DNA of 64,000 nt, taken from Euryodendron excelsum. Its lineage: Eukaryota > Streptophyta > Magnoliopsida > Ericales > Pentaphylacaceae. The stretch's first letter is position 1. Every line of letters begins with the position of its first letter. Shown in pieces: positions 47,638-58,380 of the stretch. The stretch spans positions 25,326,001 through 25,390,000 of the forward strand of contig CM065397.1 in NCBI GenBank assembly GCA_033060915.1, given 5' to 3'. Below the pieces are notes generated by a model that made no database searches, was not told the DNA's origin, and was given only the letters and a program-made list of their open reading frames with translations. Position numbers and translations under genes: made by a program.

Positions 47638-47664
47638 CCCCCCCCCCCCCCCCCCCCCCCCCCC
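47638..47664. repeat. Poly-C run of 27
   Basis: An uninterrupted 27-C homopolymer within a Pro-coding part of the antisense gene, ending CCCGGG. A run this long is rare in plant DNA and may vary in length or be misassembled. Confidence 0.9.
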
Positions 47665-47682
47665 GGGAAGCGCGTTCCTAGA

Positions 47683-47780
47683 GTAAGTGGTGCCTTTTGA
47701 TTTTTACCTTCCTTGATGAGTTTGGGTAACTGCTATTAATTGTTTCCCTTTGCTTCATTGGCTAAAGCTTGAGGATTCAG
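47683..47780 (+). other. Predicted intron 1 of antisense PMD gene
   Basis: Donor GTAAGT, acceptor GGATTCAG, 98 bp. The downstream exon continues as SYGKAKWSSSKKKKVA. Confidence 0.5.
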
Positions 47781-47829
47781 TCATATGGGAAGGCCAAGTG
47801 GTCGTCTTCGAAGAAAAAGAAAGTAGCAG

Positions 47830-47916
47830 GTGAGTTTTGGTTTTCTCTTGCCCCCCTGTTGCATTTGTTTTTGTTGTGCTCATTGAAATGAGCCTATTTC
47901 TCCTTCCTTGAGACAG
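47830..47916 (+). other. Predicted intron 2 of antisense PMD gene
   Basis: Donor GTGAGT, acceptor TTGAGACAG, 87 bp with a T-rich body. Splicing rejoins G and AG as a Glu codon and continues EVEELSSDEFEVEG in frame. Confidence 0.65.
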
Positions 47917-48189
47917 AGGTGGAGGAGTTAAGCAGCGATGAGTTTGAGGTTGAGGGGACCTCTAAGGATGAGGAGCTTGAGAAGACCCATAAGGGGAATA
48001 AGGGTGATAACTCGAAGGAAAGTGGCATTGTGAGTAGGTGATGACGAAGAAGAAGAAGACTAAGGAACTCCTATTGGGGAGCGGTTTGAATATGTTGTAG
48101 AGATAGGAGTATTGAAGAAAAAGTTTGGTCATGGGATGGGTGGGTTAGCAAAGGTTGTGGACTTGTCTTGTCGATTGGCCTCAAAGAAG

Positions 48190-48279
48190 GTAATTTGCTA
48201 TATCCCCTTTTTTGTTTCTTCTTCATTTGTTTATCTGTTTTTGCTTAAATATGGTTGACTATATGTTGCGTAAACATAG
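48190..48279 (+). other. Predicted intron 3 of antisense PMD gene
   Basis: Donor GTAATT after AAAGAAG, acceptor AAACATAG before GTGTTTATG, 90 bp and T-rich. Splicing joins RLASKK to VFMKGAVPIT in frame. Confidence 0.65.
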
Positions 48280-49179
48280 GTGTTTATGAAGGGTGCAGTT
48301 CCTATTACTATTGCTTTGGAGGTTTCCAAGAAGCCTTTAACTGCCCTAGAGCCTGGAACTATTGCTAGAGCAAAAGAGAAGAAGACTGCTCAATTCTTGG
48401 GGTGCCTGATAGATGAAGAACTGCATCCCTTCCTGGAATGTATCAAAAGAGCATATCCTGACACCTTTGCTGGGTTCAAGCTGGTCAGACGTCCAATAAG
48501 TGTACTGGTGCTGGAGCAATTGGGTACTTACTTCAAGTGGTTGGTCGAGATGAGGGTGTATAAGATTATGAGAAGTGCCTTCGCTAGGAATTGAGTGAGA
48601 CTTTTGATTTTGAAGCATTAGGTTTTCCCTTGGACTGGTTGAAGGATCGTCTGAACATTACTGGCTGTTTGGAGTGACATGAAGAGAACACCATCATTTT
48701 GGACTCCTTCAAGATTTATCTTAAGGAAGCTAAGGCTAAGCTAGAGAAGTTGGAAGTTAGTTTTCAGCAAGCCAAAGCTTACTTTAATGCTAGCCTACAA
48801 GCTCTTCTCACTACCGATCTGACCCTGGATTCCGTAGTCCTTCCTGATGTCCCTATGCAACAAGAGGTTGTGTAGTAGGAGCTTACTATTTAGTTGTTTG
48901 ATGTGATTCTGCCTTTGAAGTTTATTAACTGTTCTTATACTGAATAATATTTTTCTTTCTCTTTTTTTTTTTTGTATAAATATTGCTTCTTACTTGAATA
49001 GAATGGGAGTTAAATGGAAGAAACTATAGTTCATTTCAATTTGCAATCAAGGCTACAATAGCTCCATTTTTTCACATGATCCTCCCTAGAAAGGAGTACT
49101 TGTTTCTCCAAACAAAAGGAAGCAATAAAGATAAAAGAGACAAGATTCAAAATAGGAATTCATAAGGGAAGGGAACCAA

Positions 49180-50200
49180 CTTAGATCAAGGGAAGTACTT
49201 CTTGATGAACTAAGCATTGATTGGGGCTGCTCTGAATCCATTAGGAGTCCTCTGGAGTTTGTAATGACCACTATGATGTTTTTCCAATACCTTGTAGGGT
49301 CCTTCCCATTTGGGAGAGAACTTAGGGAGAGCCAGGTTCCTTATAATTGGTTCCACTGTCTTTCAGACTAACTCTCCCTCCTTGAAGGTTCTAGGAATCA
49401 CCAGATGGTTGTATGCCTTGGCCACCACGTTTTGATAATTTTTCATTTTCTATATTGCTCTATCCCTTCTCTTGTCCAGGGCCTTCAGGTCAGTTCCACT
49501 ATCTTCAAGAATCATTCCAGCAGACAATGTCATTCTGGCCAAAGGGATTGCTATCTCCACAGGTAGGATTGCCTCTACTCTATACATTAAAGAGTTGGGA
49601 GTTGCTTGGGTGGCCCTTTGCTTGGAAGTTCTGGAGGCCCAAAGAGCTTCTGGCAGACATACAACTGAAGTTCATCCTGATTCATCCATCATCTTACTCA
49701 AAATTCTGATATAGGTCTTGTTGATCGCCTCAGGCTGTCTGTTTCCTTTAGGGCAGTATAGAGTGGACTTATGGTGCTTAATGAGATAAGCACTCAACAT
49801 TGTTCGAACGTGCTTGTTGACGAAAGGAGTCGCATTATCAGATAGTATAACCTTTGGTATCCCAAATCTATAAACAATATTCTCTCGGATGAAATTTGTG
49901 ACTGTTGCTCCATCAGCCTTCCTCATTAATGTGGCTTCCACCCACTTCGTACTTACTTATGTTGCTGCTAGAATCTATTTGTGCCCCTTAGAGGGTATAG
50001 CGATAAGACCGATTAAGTCCATAGCCTAGGTGTGAAATGGCCAAGGAGCCTTCAATTGATGGAGCTAGGTGGCGAGAGTATGTATAAGATTGCCATACTT
50101 CTGGCAGGTCTTGCATTTCTTGGAAAAACACACTAAATCTGCCTCCATTGATGGCCAGTAATAGCCAGGTGCAATAAATGCTGGAAGAGCTTAGTACCAC
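49180..50200 (-). pseudogene. Gypsy integrase
   Basis: Across frames: MDLIGLIAIPSKGHK near 50030 (first catalytic Asp), STKWVEAT, then the open part 49941-49672 with KVILSDNATPF (second Asp) and GNRQPEAINKT (catalytic Glu). The C-terminal region (KFSPKWEGPYKVLEKH near 49300) ends by about 49180. The zinc-binding N-terminus is broken near 50150. At least two stops and two frameshifts are present. Confidence 0.85.
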
Positions 50201-50887
50201 CCTAATGTTCCTGCTCGTGTGCTCCTTACAGGATAGCCTCTATCTCACTTCTGACTAAACAGCTTAACGAAGCGCCATTTAAACTTCTTCTGAATAGCTG
50301 CCCTTGGTCAAAGAAGAAGCGTGTAGCTCACTTTTTGTCTCTAGCAGCGTCGAGGTTGTTATTGGGTAGAGATCCTTCCCGGAGGTAGTCGATGTAAACT
50401 TACCTCCAATCTATAACATCCTCAACAAAATTACACTCATCTTCTCTAAAGCATCTCTGGAAGTGGGTGCCACTAGACTAAAGCTTCCTGGCATCTCTCT
50501 CCATGTCAGGCCTGTAGTACCCCTGCCTTTTAATTCTTCTGTAGAGGCTCACATCCCCATCTTTGTAGGACTTTTCGTGGATCTAATGGAGCTTTAGGTT
50601 TGCCTCTTCGTGGTTAACACAGCAGACGAGCAACCACTAGATCCTCTATAATAGAGGTCACCTTGGAAGAGGAGGAACTGAGCTGCCTTTGTTACGGGTA
50701 GTGTTCCCTCCCCGCTCTTTAGTTGTCGAATGACGTCTCCTCACCAATCGTTAGGCACTTCTTCAGGAAAATTTCCTAGGATGGTGAAGGGACTAGTTGT
50801 CTTGCTGATGCCAATAGTGATGTCCTCCCCAAGGAAGTCAATCTTCACTCCAAGTGTTGCCAGTGCATTTAGATGCCTATTCTTAGT
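50201..50887 (-). other. Decayed integrase N-terminus and linker
   Basis: Minus-strand sequence between the second RNase H and the integrase core. No open frame survives. Tat elements normally have the HHCC zinc-binding part of integrase here; only scattered fragments are apparent. Confidence 0.5.
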
Positions 50888-51214
50888 TTAAGGGGCATGG
50901 TCGATGACCACCTCATGAAATTTGTCCAGTAGCCGCAGAACAATAGTGTGGTAGGTTGCCAAGGCAGGCTCTCTTAGTACAAAATGTCCCCAAGCTTGCT
51001 TAACCACTATTCTTGAATCACCTTTAATTCTGAGTTGCTTCACCCCCATTCTTTCAGCTGCTAGGAGTCCCAAGATGAGTGCCTCATATTCTGCTTCATT
51101 GTTAAAACAATGGAAGTCCAACCAATAGGACAAGGTAAACTCCTTCCCCCTGCCATTTTTTAACAATATGCCTGCTCCACCCTTCCCACTGCTGCTAGCC
51201 CTATTAAAGCTCAA
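50888..51214 (-). pseudogene. Second RNase H domain (archaeal-type) of Tat element
   Basis: 108 codons. GGAGILLKNGRG near residue 12, NNEAEYEALILGLLAAERMG (38-57) with the catalytic Glu, and IKGDSRIVVKQ (63-73) with the catalytic Asp are typical of RNase HI of the archaeal type. Tat-lineage Gypsy elements have this additional domain after the usual Gypsy RNase H. The first catalytic Asp, normally in an FDGS-type motif before GGAG, is not evident: the sequence there reads MSFNRASSSGKGG. Confidence 0.82.
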
Positions 51215-51268
51215 GGTCCAAGTATCTTCTGAAGGATCATCCGCTGTTGTGGTGGCTTGGAAGTCATT

Positions 51269-51764
51269 TCAAGGGGGGGTTTCATCAATAGGTTCACAGG
51301 AACCACTTGGGAAGTGCGCAATTAGTTCAGCCAATGCTTGAGATTTTATTGCGGTAGGGGTGACGCATTTGATCTCAAATTTTGATAGAGCCAGAAGCCA
51401 CAGGGCCATTCGGCCTGTCAGTGTTGGCTTATTGAGCAAGTATCTGATGGCGTCATTGCGGGTAACTATGTGGATCGGATGAGCTAGGAAGTAGTACATG
51501 AGCTTCTGCGTGGTGAACACAAAGGCTAGGCAGTGTTGTTCAATAGCAGTGTACGTCACCTTAGGTCCTTTGATTGTTTTGCTGATGTAATACATAGGTT
51601 TTTCTACTTTGTCCAGCTTTTGAACAAGAAACGCTCCGATAGATCTTGGAGTGGACGTTAAGTACAAGATCAATGGCTTCCCTAACTAGGGAGTAGTCAT
51701 AGTTTAAGGAGAAGACAAGACAGCTTTGATTGCTTGGAATGCTTTCTGGTGTTCCTCTATCCAT
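51269..51764 (-). pseudogene. Gypsy RNase H (RT-linked)
   Basis: The stretch 51673-51269 contains LYLTSTPRSIGAFLVQ, YYISKTI and YTAIEQHCLAFVF, then IHIVTRNDAIRYLLNKPTL, the standard Gypsy RT-connected RNase H pattern. The Asp of the usual VRTD position reads VTRND. A frameshift near 51680 separates it from RT. Confidence 0.87.
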
Positions 51765-52800
51765 TCAAACTTGGCTTTTTCTTTCAAGAGAGGGCTGAAG
51801 GGTGCTGTGATTTTGGCCAATGTAGGGATGAACCTCTATAGGTAGGACAGCTTCCTCAGAAAACTCTTCAGAGACTTTTGAGAGTGGGGTAGAGGCATGT
51901 CGGCTATAGCCTTCACATTTGCCCCATCAGCATCAATGCTATGTCGATGAACGAGGAACCCAAGGAACTTCTGTGCTATTACTCCAAAGGTACACTTCAG
52001 AGGGTTCATACTTATATTGTACTTCTAGCAATATTTGAATACTTGCTCGAGGTGCTTTAAATGGTCTTTCCTTTTCAGAGACTTGACCGCCAGGTCATCA
52101 ACATAATCCTCCATAGTGTGGTGCAACATATCAAGAAACACAGCAATCATTGCCCATTGATAGGTTACTCTTGTTTTTTTTAGTCCAAAGGGCATGACTG
52201 TATAGGAGAAGTTACCCAGGGGCGTTCAAAATGTGGGCTTTTTAGTATCTTCAGCAGCCATCTTTATGTAGTTGTAACCACTGAACCCATTCATGAATGA
52301 GAACATATAGTGACCAGCAGTGGCATCGACCATAGTTTGTACGTGAGGGAGTGGGAACTCATCATTTGGGCATGGCTTGTTGAGATCACGAAAATCTACG
52401 CAAACACGTATCTACCCATTCTTCTTCTTGACAGGGACAATGTTGGCCAACCAGGAGAGAAACTAAATAGATCTGATGAACCCTATTGTCTGCAGTTTCT
52501 GGATCTCCTCCTTGATTTTCTCTTCCAGGTCTGGGTAGTACTTCCTTGTAGGTCATTTGCATGGTTTGAGGTTAAAAAAATGTCTAAGTGATAAAACACT
52601 ATTGCAGGATCTAAGCTGGGCATCTCCTTGTACGTCCAAGCAAACACGTCTGAGTACACCTTGAGTAACTTGGTCAGAGCCTCCTGCTCTTTAGGAGTTA
52701 GCCCTTTGCTTATGAACACTGGTTGGGGAGCTCCTTGATCACTCCAAAGATTGATCTCTAGGAGCTCTTCTTGGTAGGGTTTAGGACCTCTTGCATGCAC
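51765..52800 (-). pseudogene. Gypsy reverse transcriptase
   Basis: The N-terminal part 52800-52483 includes FISKGLTPKEQEALTKLL and SDVFAWTYKEMP. Then RVCVDFRDLNKPCPNDEFPL near 52400, FSFMNGFSGYN near 52290 and EDYVDDLAV near 52100. The YVDD box is intact, but motif A, normally FMDGFSGYNQ, has Asn in place of the catalytic Asp and Tyr in place of Gln. Frameshifts break the reading frame. Confidence 0.87.
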
Positions 52801-52876
52801 TCGGGTGCTAGTTTAGGATTCTCTAGGATCTCATTGAGTTCCTCATCACTGTGCACGCTGGCCTTCCCTTTTGGTT

Positions 52877-52889
52877 GGGGGGGGGGGGG
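52877..52889. repeat. Poly-G run of 13
   Basis: A G homopolymer in the spacer between protease and RT of the Gypsy element. Confidence 0.9.
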
Positions 52890-52974
52890 CAGCACTCATA
52901 ACAGAGGGCTTTCCCCCCTCGCACCGTCATAAGAGGTATATGGACCTTCCACTCTGTTGGAACTTAGTGATCTT

Positions 52975-53510
52975 CTAGGGTGAGTTTTTGGAGGTTCCTA
53001 GATCGGATCCTTCTCGCCTTCTCTTTTGAGGGACTTCCTTCTCTTCATCCTTGATATCTTCCCATCTGTGAATCTTGGTTCCTCGGGGTTTTAAAGTTTG
53101 TGGTGTTGCTTCTGTGGACAACTCTATAAAGAAAACAACATCCGAGAGGTGTGCCCTATAGGCCTTGAAAGGCCTATCAGAAGCTTCTATGGTGACAGTC
53201 TTTTTTCCCCACTTCCCCTTCATGTACTGGTGGTAGCTTAAGGGGATCGCAGCATATCTGTGCATCCAGGTGCACCTTAAGATGACATGGTAGTTGGTGG
53301 AGGGAGCCTCGATGATGTGAAATTTTGTTGGGGCTTAAATCTTTCCTACAGCTAGATCCACGTTAATATAACCTAAGGTGGCCTTGCGTTCTCCCTCGAA
53401 TCTAGTGATGTTGATTGGCTGCTTCACAATCTACTTCTCGGGATTCCCATCATTTCAAACGTCTCAAACGGCATTATTTTAATGAAAGCTCCTCCATCAA
53501 GGAAGGCCCT
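52975..53510 (-). pseudogene. Gypsy aspartic protease region
   Basis: The active-site segment reads FLDGGAFIKIMP near 53500, where the family normally has DGGAS/DSGAS. After a stop, NYHVILRCTWMHRYAAIPL corresponds to the flap-to-C-terminal segment. The open part 53265-52975 continues with the basic linker to RT. Confidence 0.72.
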
Positions 53511-53624
53511 TTTGAATTCGACGTCGTGAATGGAAGCCGTGACATACAACGGCCTATTGTGTAGGAATAGGTACTTTCGATTAGCTTCTGAGAAGGTTAT
53601 AGCACTGGAGTCCTCTCGAATGGT

Positions 53625-55070
53625 TCACGGGGCAGACCTTTCTAGACCCATGCATTCCTTATGATGTACTTCTGCGATGTTAATTATCGACTTGGTGATC
53701 TCCAACCTAGCATTGCTCGAGAGCCCTAACTGGTCAAAGAACCTTCTGAATTTAGTCAATTTATAGAGGACCTTTGCTTGCATATCAGGGTTTGGAGCAT
53801 TTACTAGAGAGCAGTAATCTCCAATTTTCTCGTGCTCGTTGTGGTAAGATGCCATGCAGGCGCTATACAACTCTTCGTCCTTTGGGAACTTAAGGAATTC
53901 ATCACCTACATTGATGGGGCCACAGTAGGCCACCATGTTGGCATTCTTCCATTTGTCTTTGTGACTAGGGTAAGGATTGTTTTGAATATCATTTCCTCCC
54001 TTCTTGAAACGGAGCTGCTTCTCAGAGACCTTCTTATGGACTATCCTTCTGAGGCTCCAGCAATCCTTGGTAGAATGCTTAGTAAATCGGTGATAGATGC
54101 AATACTTCCAGCTTTCATTGATCTTCTTAGAGGGAAGTGTCTCTACTTTAGGCAGGTCGAGCTCCCCGTCGTTGACCCATTCCTTAAGAGAGGCCTTAAC
54201 TTCTGGCACGCTACAAAGCAATGGAAGAGGATCATGCCCCTTTCTCTTCCTTCCTTTGGAACCTTCCTCCCCTTGCCGCTGCTGGCCGTTGGGGGTGGAA
54301 GCTGTAGAGACATTTTTTTTGGAATTCCTCCAACCACTAGATCTGGGGATTGACTTAACGGTAGCACAAAGGTTTCTTACTGCTTCCAGAGGGGCAAAGA
54401 AGGTTAGCATAAAGAGGTTCACCAAATGGACTTTGTACTCATTTTGTATGCCCTCAATACACATCTTTACCAGCTTCTTTTCTTCCACAGGCTCATAGCA
54501 TTCCATGGCTCTATTTTAGAAGCGTTGGATGAACTCTAAGAGATCTTCCTCGTAGTCCTAGACCTCATTAATTAGACAGATGGATGTGACCGTTTCACGG
54601 ACTTAAAGGAACTTGGTGTTAAACTTGTTTACCATGTCCTCCCAGGTCAGAACTGACTCGTGAGCCAGATTGACATACCAACTATATGTCCAGTTGGTAA
54701 GAGACTTCAAAACCTCCCTTAGGCAGAGCTCCATGTTAGAGCCGTGAGCCCCTAGGGTTTCAATGAACTGAACGACATGCTCATGGGCATTTCTATTCTT
54801 TCCATCAAAATAAAGGAACTTCAAAGGTGCTTAGCCCTCTAGATATGGCAAAGAATAGATGTGAGTTAGATACGATGGCTGAACATTAAGATCTGGAAGA
54901 GAGGGCAAGGTTGCCTTAGTGCGCTCTTGTTGCAAGATGGCCTGGACATCAGCCATTGTGACGAAATGAGCTAGTGTGGCCAAGTGGGCTTGTATGTTCT
55001 GAGCAACTGATGCAATGGCAGTGGCCAGAGAGGGGTTTGCCGTAGGTTGAGCTGGAGTTATGGGAGCCAC
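53625..55070 (-). pseudogene. Tat Gypsy gag
   Basis: One frame from 55070 to 53625 with four stops. Residue blocks: an Ala/Thr/Pro-rich N-terminus, then KFLYFDGKNRNAHEHVVQFI (54822 onward) and LTWEDMVNKFNTKF, the gag core. A Lys/Arg-rich stretch at about 54280-54230 follows, then a CIYHRFTKHSTKDCWSL knuckle-like motif (near 54100), the Tat-type CxYH...HxTxDC pattern. The gag assembles the particle and binds RNA. Confidence 0.85.
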
Positions 55071-55526
55071 TAGCCCAAGTGTAGGCTGTGTCTGAAAAGC
55101 AGCAGAAGCTAGAGTGGGAAGTCCCTATTGAACGCCAGTCATCACAGCTCCGGCATCCAAGGTTCCAGCAGCATGCATCGCAGCTAGATTTTTACCAATA
55201 GTAGTAAGGTTTCCCACCCTAGGAATGGCGGTGGGGTTTGCAGGAGGAGGCGGCGACGCCACAGTTTAGTGAAAAAAGGGTTGTTCGCCAGCAACAACAC
55301 AGCGTCGCGCAACTCCTTCATCGTGCCAAGACCTCTCATTATGTATCTTGGACCGCATGAATGACGTTCAAGGTGTAGGTCTCGTCTGTGCCGGCACTCT
55401 GCTGAGGTGGGCTATGGTTCGAAGATCCTTCACTGTGCTCAACCATTGTCACCCTAGGAGTTGTTTGTCTACCTCTTCAAGTACTGACCATCCATAGATC
55501 CACCTCCCCAATGGGGTTGCCAAAAA
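55071..55526 (-). other. Leader of Tat Gypsy element with PBS-like site
   Basis: Directly after the 5' LTR the minus strand reads TTTTTGGCAACCCCATTGGG, in the PBS position. The matching tRNA cannot be named. The rest is a GC-richer leader running into gag. Confidence 0.55.
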
Positions 55527-55821
55527 TGTAAAGAGTCAACACTGAATCGTATTGACTCGTCTAGAAGTTCATTCTTGGAGAGGTTAATAAAGGTGTTTGG
55601 TCAGTAGGGACTCAGAAGCGATGGAGAAGATGGACAGAGGGTGTGATTGACAAAGCACAGGGAAGGTGGCAAAAGGTTCCTAGAGCGCCTGAGATCAACA
55701 CTTCAGAACCGGACGAATTATCCATGGATTGAGATGGTGGGTCATACTCTAGGAACACCTTTGGGCTAGCTTGCAAAACCATTGAACCATGGTGACCGAG
55801 GACCTATTTTGACCATCTACA
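55527..55821 (-). repeat. 5' LTR of Tat Gypsy element, internally deleted
   Basis: It starts TGTAAAGAGTCAAC and ends GACCATCTACA. Compared with 44219-45179 it lacks about 660 bp from the middle, where the promoter would be. TSD CAATC follows at 55822-55826. Confidence 0.9.
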
Positions 55822-56519
55822 CAATCAAAGCCCCAAATCACCACAGACCCATCATCTCCCCTATACTCAACCACCGGCCACCACGGACCATGGCCAATCT
55901 CCTTGAATATTCAACCTTAGAACCCATCAGTCATACTGACCAAACCACTACCACCACCACCACCATCTGAAACCCCTTCGACAGAACCCCCAAAAAATTT
56001 TAGAAATGAATACACAAACATGAAGTTCACAAAAGAAAGAAAATCAAATTTTCAATTAATTTCCCAAAACGAACATCATTGCCCATTATTGAACGCATAG
56101 TTGAAACCCTCTCTCAGAGCAATATTGGTTCAATGGTAATGGCATAGGGAAGATAAGATAGAGAGACAGGGAGAAGGAGAGGGAGAGAGATGGGGAGCAG
56201 GAGAGGTGATTTGAGTGTGTTGACTCAGTTTTGTTGTGTTGACTCTTTTTACCTTCTTTTGGTAAGTGTTTTGAGTTAACTCAATTTAATTTATTTTCTC
56301 CAACTCATTAACTTTTGTACAAGGGTAAAATTGGAAATTAATAATAAAAATATGTTGACATTATTTTTTCATCACTCCCATTGACGGTGTCTTAACGGAT
56401 GGGTTAATATGTAGCTGACAACAACTGCAGAAAGGTATTATCTGTTATTTCAGAAATTATAAGAATATTCTTTGTAATTGTTAAAAACCTTAAGGATGGT
56501 TACTGTAATTTACCTTTTA

Positions 56520-58380
56520 AAATATTTAAGTGATCAATAAATCCCTTGTAAACCGACCCAACTCAAACCATAGAACTATCTTGAGCTAACTTAGATTGGT
56601 TCCGTTCTATGGGATGGCGGATTTGATTATTGATGAAAAAATATGGAACTGACCAAGATTATTTTGGTTTTGGATTTAGCAAGGGACACAAATAAAATTG
56701 ACCTATGCACACTTCTATTTTATAATAATAAACTTAAAAGGTAATTACATTTTACTCCTTTATGATTTGAACAAAAATCACATGACTTTTATATGATATA
56801 AAATTGAATACATAACTCCCATGTAATTTGAATTTAATTGTGAAATGGATGAAAACTATTAGAATCAACGGTAATTCTATCAAAGGTATTTTTGTTAGTT
56901 CATCTCTTCAAAATGAAACACAAAAAGACAAATTTTTTTTATGTCAAAATAAAATGTTATCATTCGTAGGGACATTCTTGTCATCTCACCAAATTTATTA
57001 TAGTTCCATTCCTTTCGCAAGTAAGTCTAAATTATAAGGAGGTTATATATTGATTACTTATGAACCACAATGGAGTCTTCTGATTTTCGTTCAAATTATC
57101 AAAAAGTGAAGTGTAATTATCCTTAAACTTAAATTTTTTTTTTGACCGAATCCTTAAACTTAATTAAGACCAAAGAAATCCTAATGAACGTAATTTTGCT
57201 TGAATGCGCCCTAATTCTCTAACATATATGCTCGTCTTCGTAGTAGACGGTGATGAAATTATAAAAATGCCCACCAGCTTAACTTCTTAAACCCAATCGA
57301 AAAGCTCATAAAAAAAAAAAAATACCATTTAAAGGAGACCCGAAGAAATTCCCTTTTTATTTTTCATTTTTTGGTTATTTTTCTTCTTCACAAGAAGATT
57401 CTGTGACTTTTAAAGATTTTTCAGTTTGGACAAAGCAATTGAACGTCGGTGGCCAGCCGGGTAGGATATTCTTTTAATTAATTGGGTGGGCATAATAAAG
57501 CGAAACGGTCCAAGAAGTAGTGTATTAAACTAATTTAAGAGGAAGAGTGCCGTAATGGACTGATGCTATGCTAGCTTAGGGCTTGAGAGTTAATGCTGGG
57601 ATTGTCTGTTTTAAAGTAATGCTGTGAAGCAAACAAGGCACAATCAAACAACGTATATTTATATAAAAGAATTTAAAGAATGGCTCCATTTTGGCCTAGC
57701 GTCTAGCTTTCAGCTTGATGTTAACCAATTTGTGGCTATTGATTGAGTTGGCTGGCTCAAAATTGAAGAAATTATTCGGTACTTTAGAGCATCATGTGTC
57801 TTTGTTTTTTTAACATAGGAGTGGGTTCTCCGCTTGTTAAATGAGGTATTTGACTTTACTTAGTAGAGAGACCTCATCATTATGTTAGAAGTGGAGTAAG
57901 GATGACTTGGTGTTCTAAAAGTACTGATTAATTTTTTTAGAAATTGATTTGAACCATTTTAAAAAAGAAAATGGTATACATAAACTAGTTTTTTAATTCA
58001 TTTTTATATCCCTAGACACAAATGAATCAATGGTAGGTAAAAATAGATTGAGATATTGAGTTATGTATAGCAAACATGCTTGATTGTAACAATGATTTAA
58101 AAAAAATTAAAAATGAAAGTTCAATTCAACTTGAATTTTTTTCCCAAAATAATGACAGTTTCGTGGAAGTTGGTTTTTTAAAGGTAAAAAATATACTCAC
58201 TTTTCCATAATGCGTTCTAAAAACAATTAGCAAAGAAATAAAAGACCAAAAAAAAGCAAGCAAGTATGCATTTTTTGAAAGGATTCACAGGACAATTTGC
58301 CGCCATGTGCTGTAGTTTCTACGAGAGTTGCTATTTTCCCAACAAAAGGCAACCAACTCTTCTCTCTTATTTGGATTTAA
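56520..58380. other. Intergenic stretch
   Basis: AT-rich, without a convincing gene, repeat boundary or RNA. Short frames such as 56828-57037 have no recognisable domain. Confidence 0.55.

Larger units (their letters stand above)
45632..48876 (+). pseudogene. Antisense PMD-type gene with introns, inside Tat element
   Basis: Opens with ATG at 45632 (MAKKRRAQKS) but stops at 45722 and 45908 and has a frameshift near 45910. The PMD-like core follows at 45955-46600 (WSEWVNNVLANEELTDRL, IPNLDLLISRGSTNSHTFVA, PLTGDRGVEL). More coding-like stretches lie at 46601-46891 and 47184-47504 and end in a Lys/Pro-rich tail. Three GT-AG introns then fit in phase: 47683-47780, 47830-47916 and 48190-48279. The last exon (from 48280) is open to 48594; coding-like sequence continues to a TAG near 48876. 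The PMD family is plant-specific and transposon-associated; its function in the element is unknown. It lies between integrase and 3' LTR, antisense to the element. Confidence 0.7.
44219..55821 (-). mobile_element. Tat-lineage Gypsy retrotransposon with antisense PMD gene
   Basis: It is bounded by a perfect CAATC duplication and by LTRs at 44219-45179 and 55527-55821. The minus-strand order is gag, protease, RT, RNase H, second RNase H, integrase, then a region with a plus-strand PMD gene before the 3' LTR. RT before integrase makes it Gypsy; the extra RNase H and antisense ORF point to the Tat lineage. All domains carry stops or frameshifts. Confidence 0.92.
43014..56519. mobile_element. Long-TIR (Mutator-like) DNA element, split by a Gypsy insertion
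   Basis: The left end AAAGGGTAAATTACAGCAAT is mirrored at the right end, which reads AAAAGGTAAATTACAGTAAC on the minus strand. Similarity runs discontinuously inward for 150-200 bp (TAACAATCACAAAG/TAACAATTACAAAG, CGTTAA blocks). Without the 11.6-kb Gypsy insertion the element would be about 1.9 kb and non-coding, with a GCCATT repeat at 43390-43419. Target duplication unclear in the AT-rich flanks. Confidence 0.65.
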
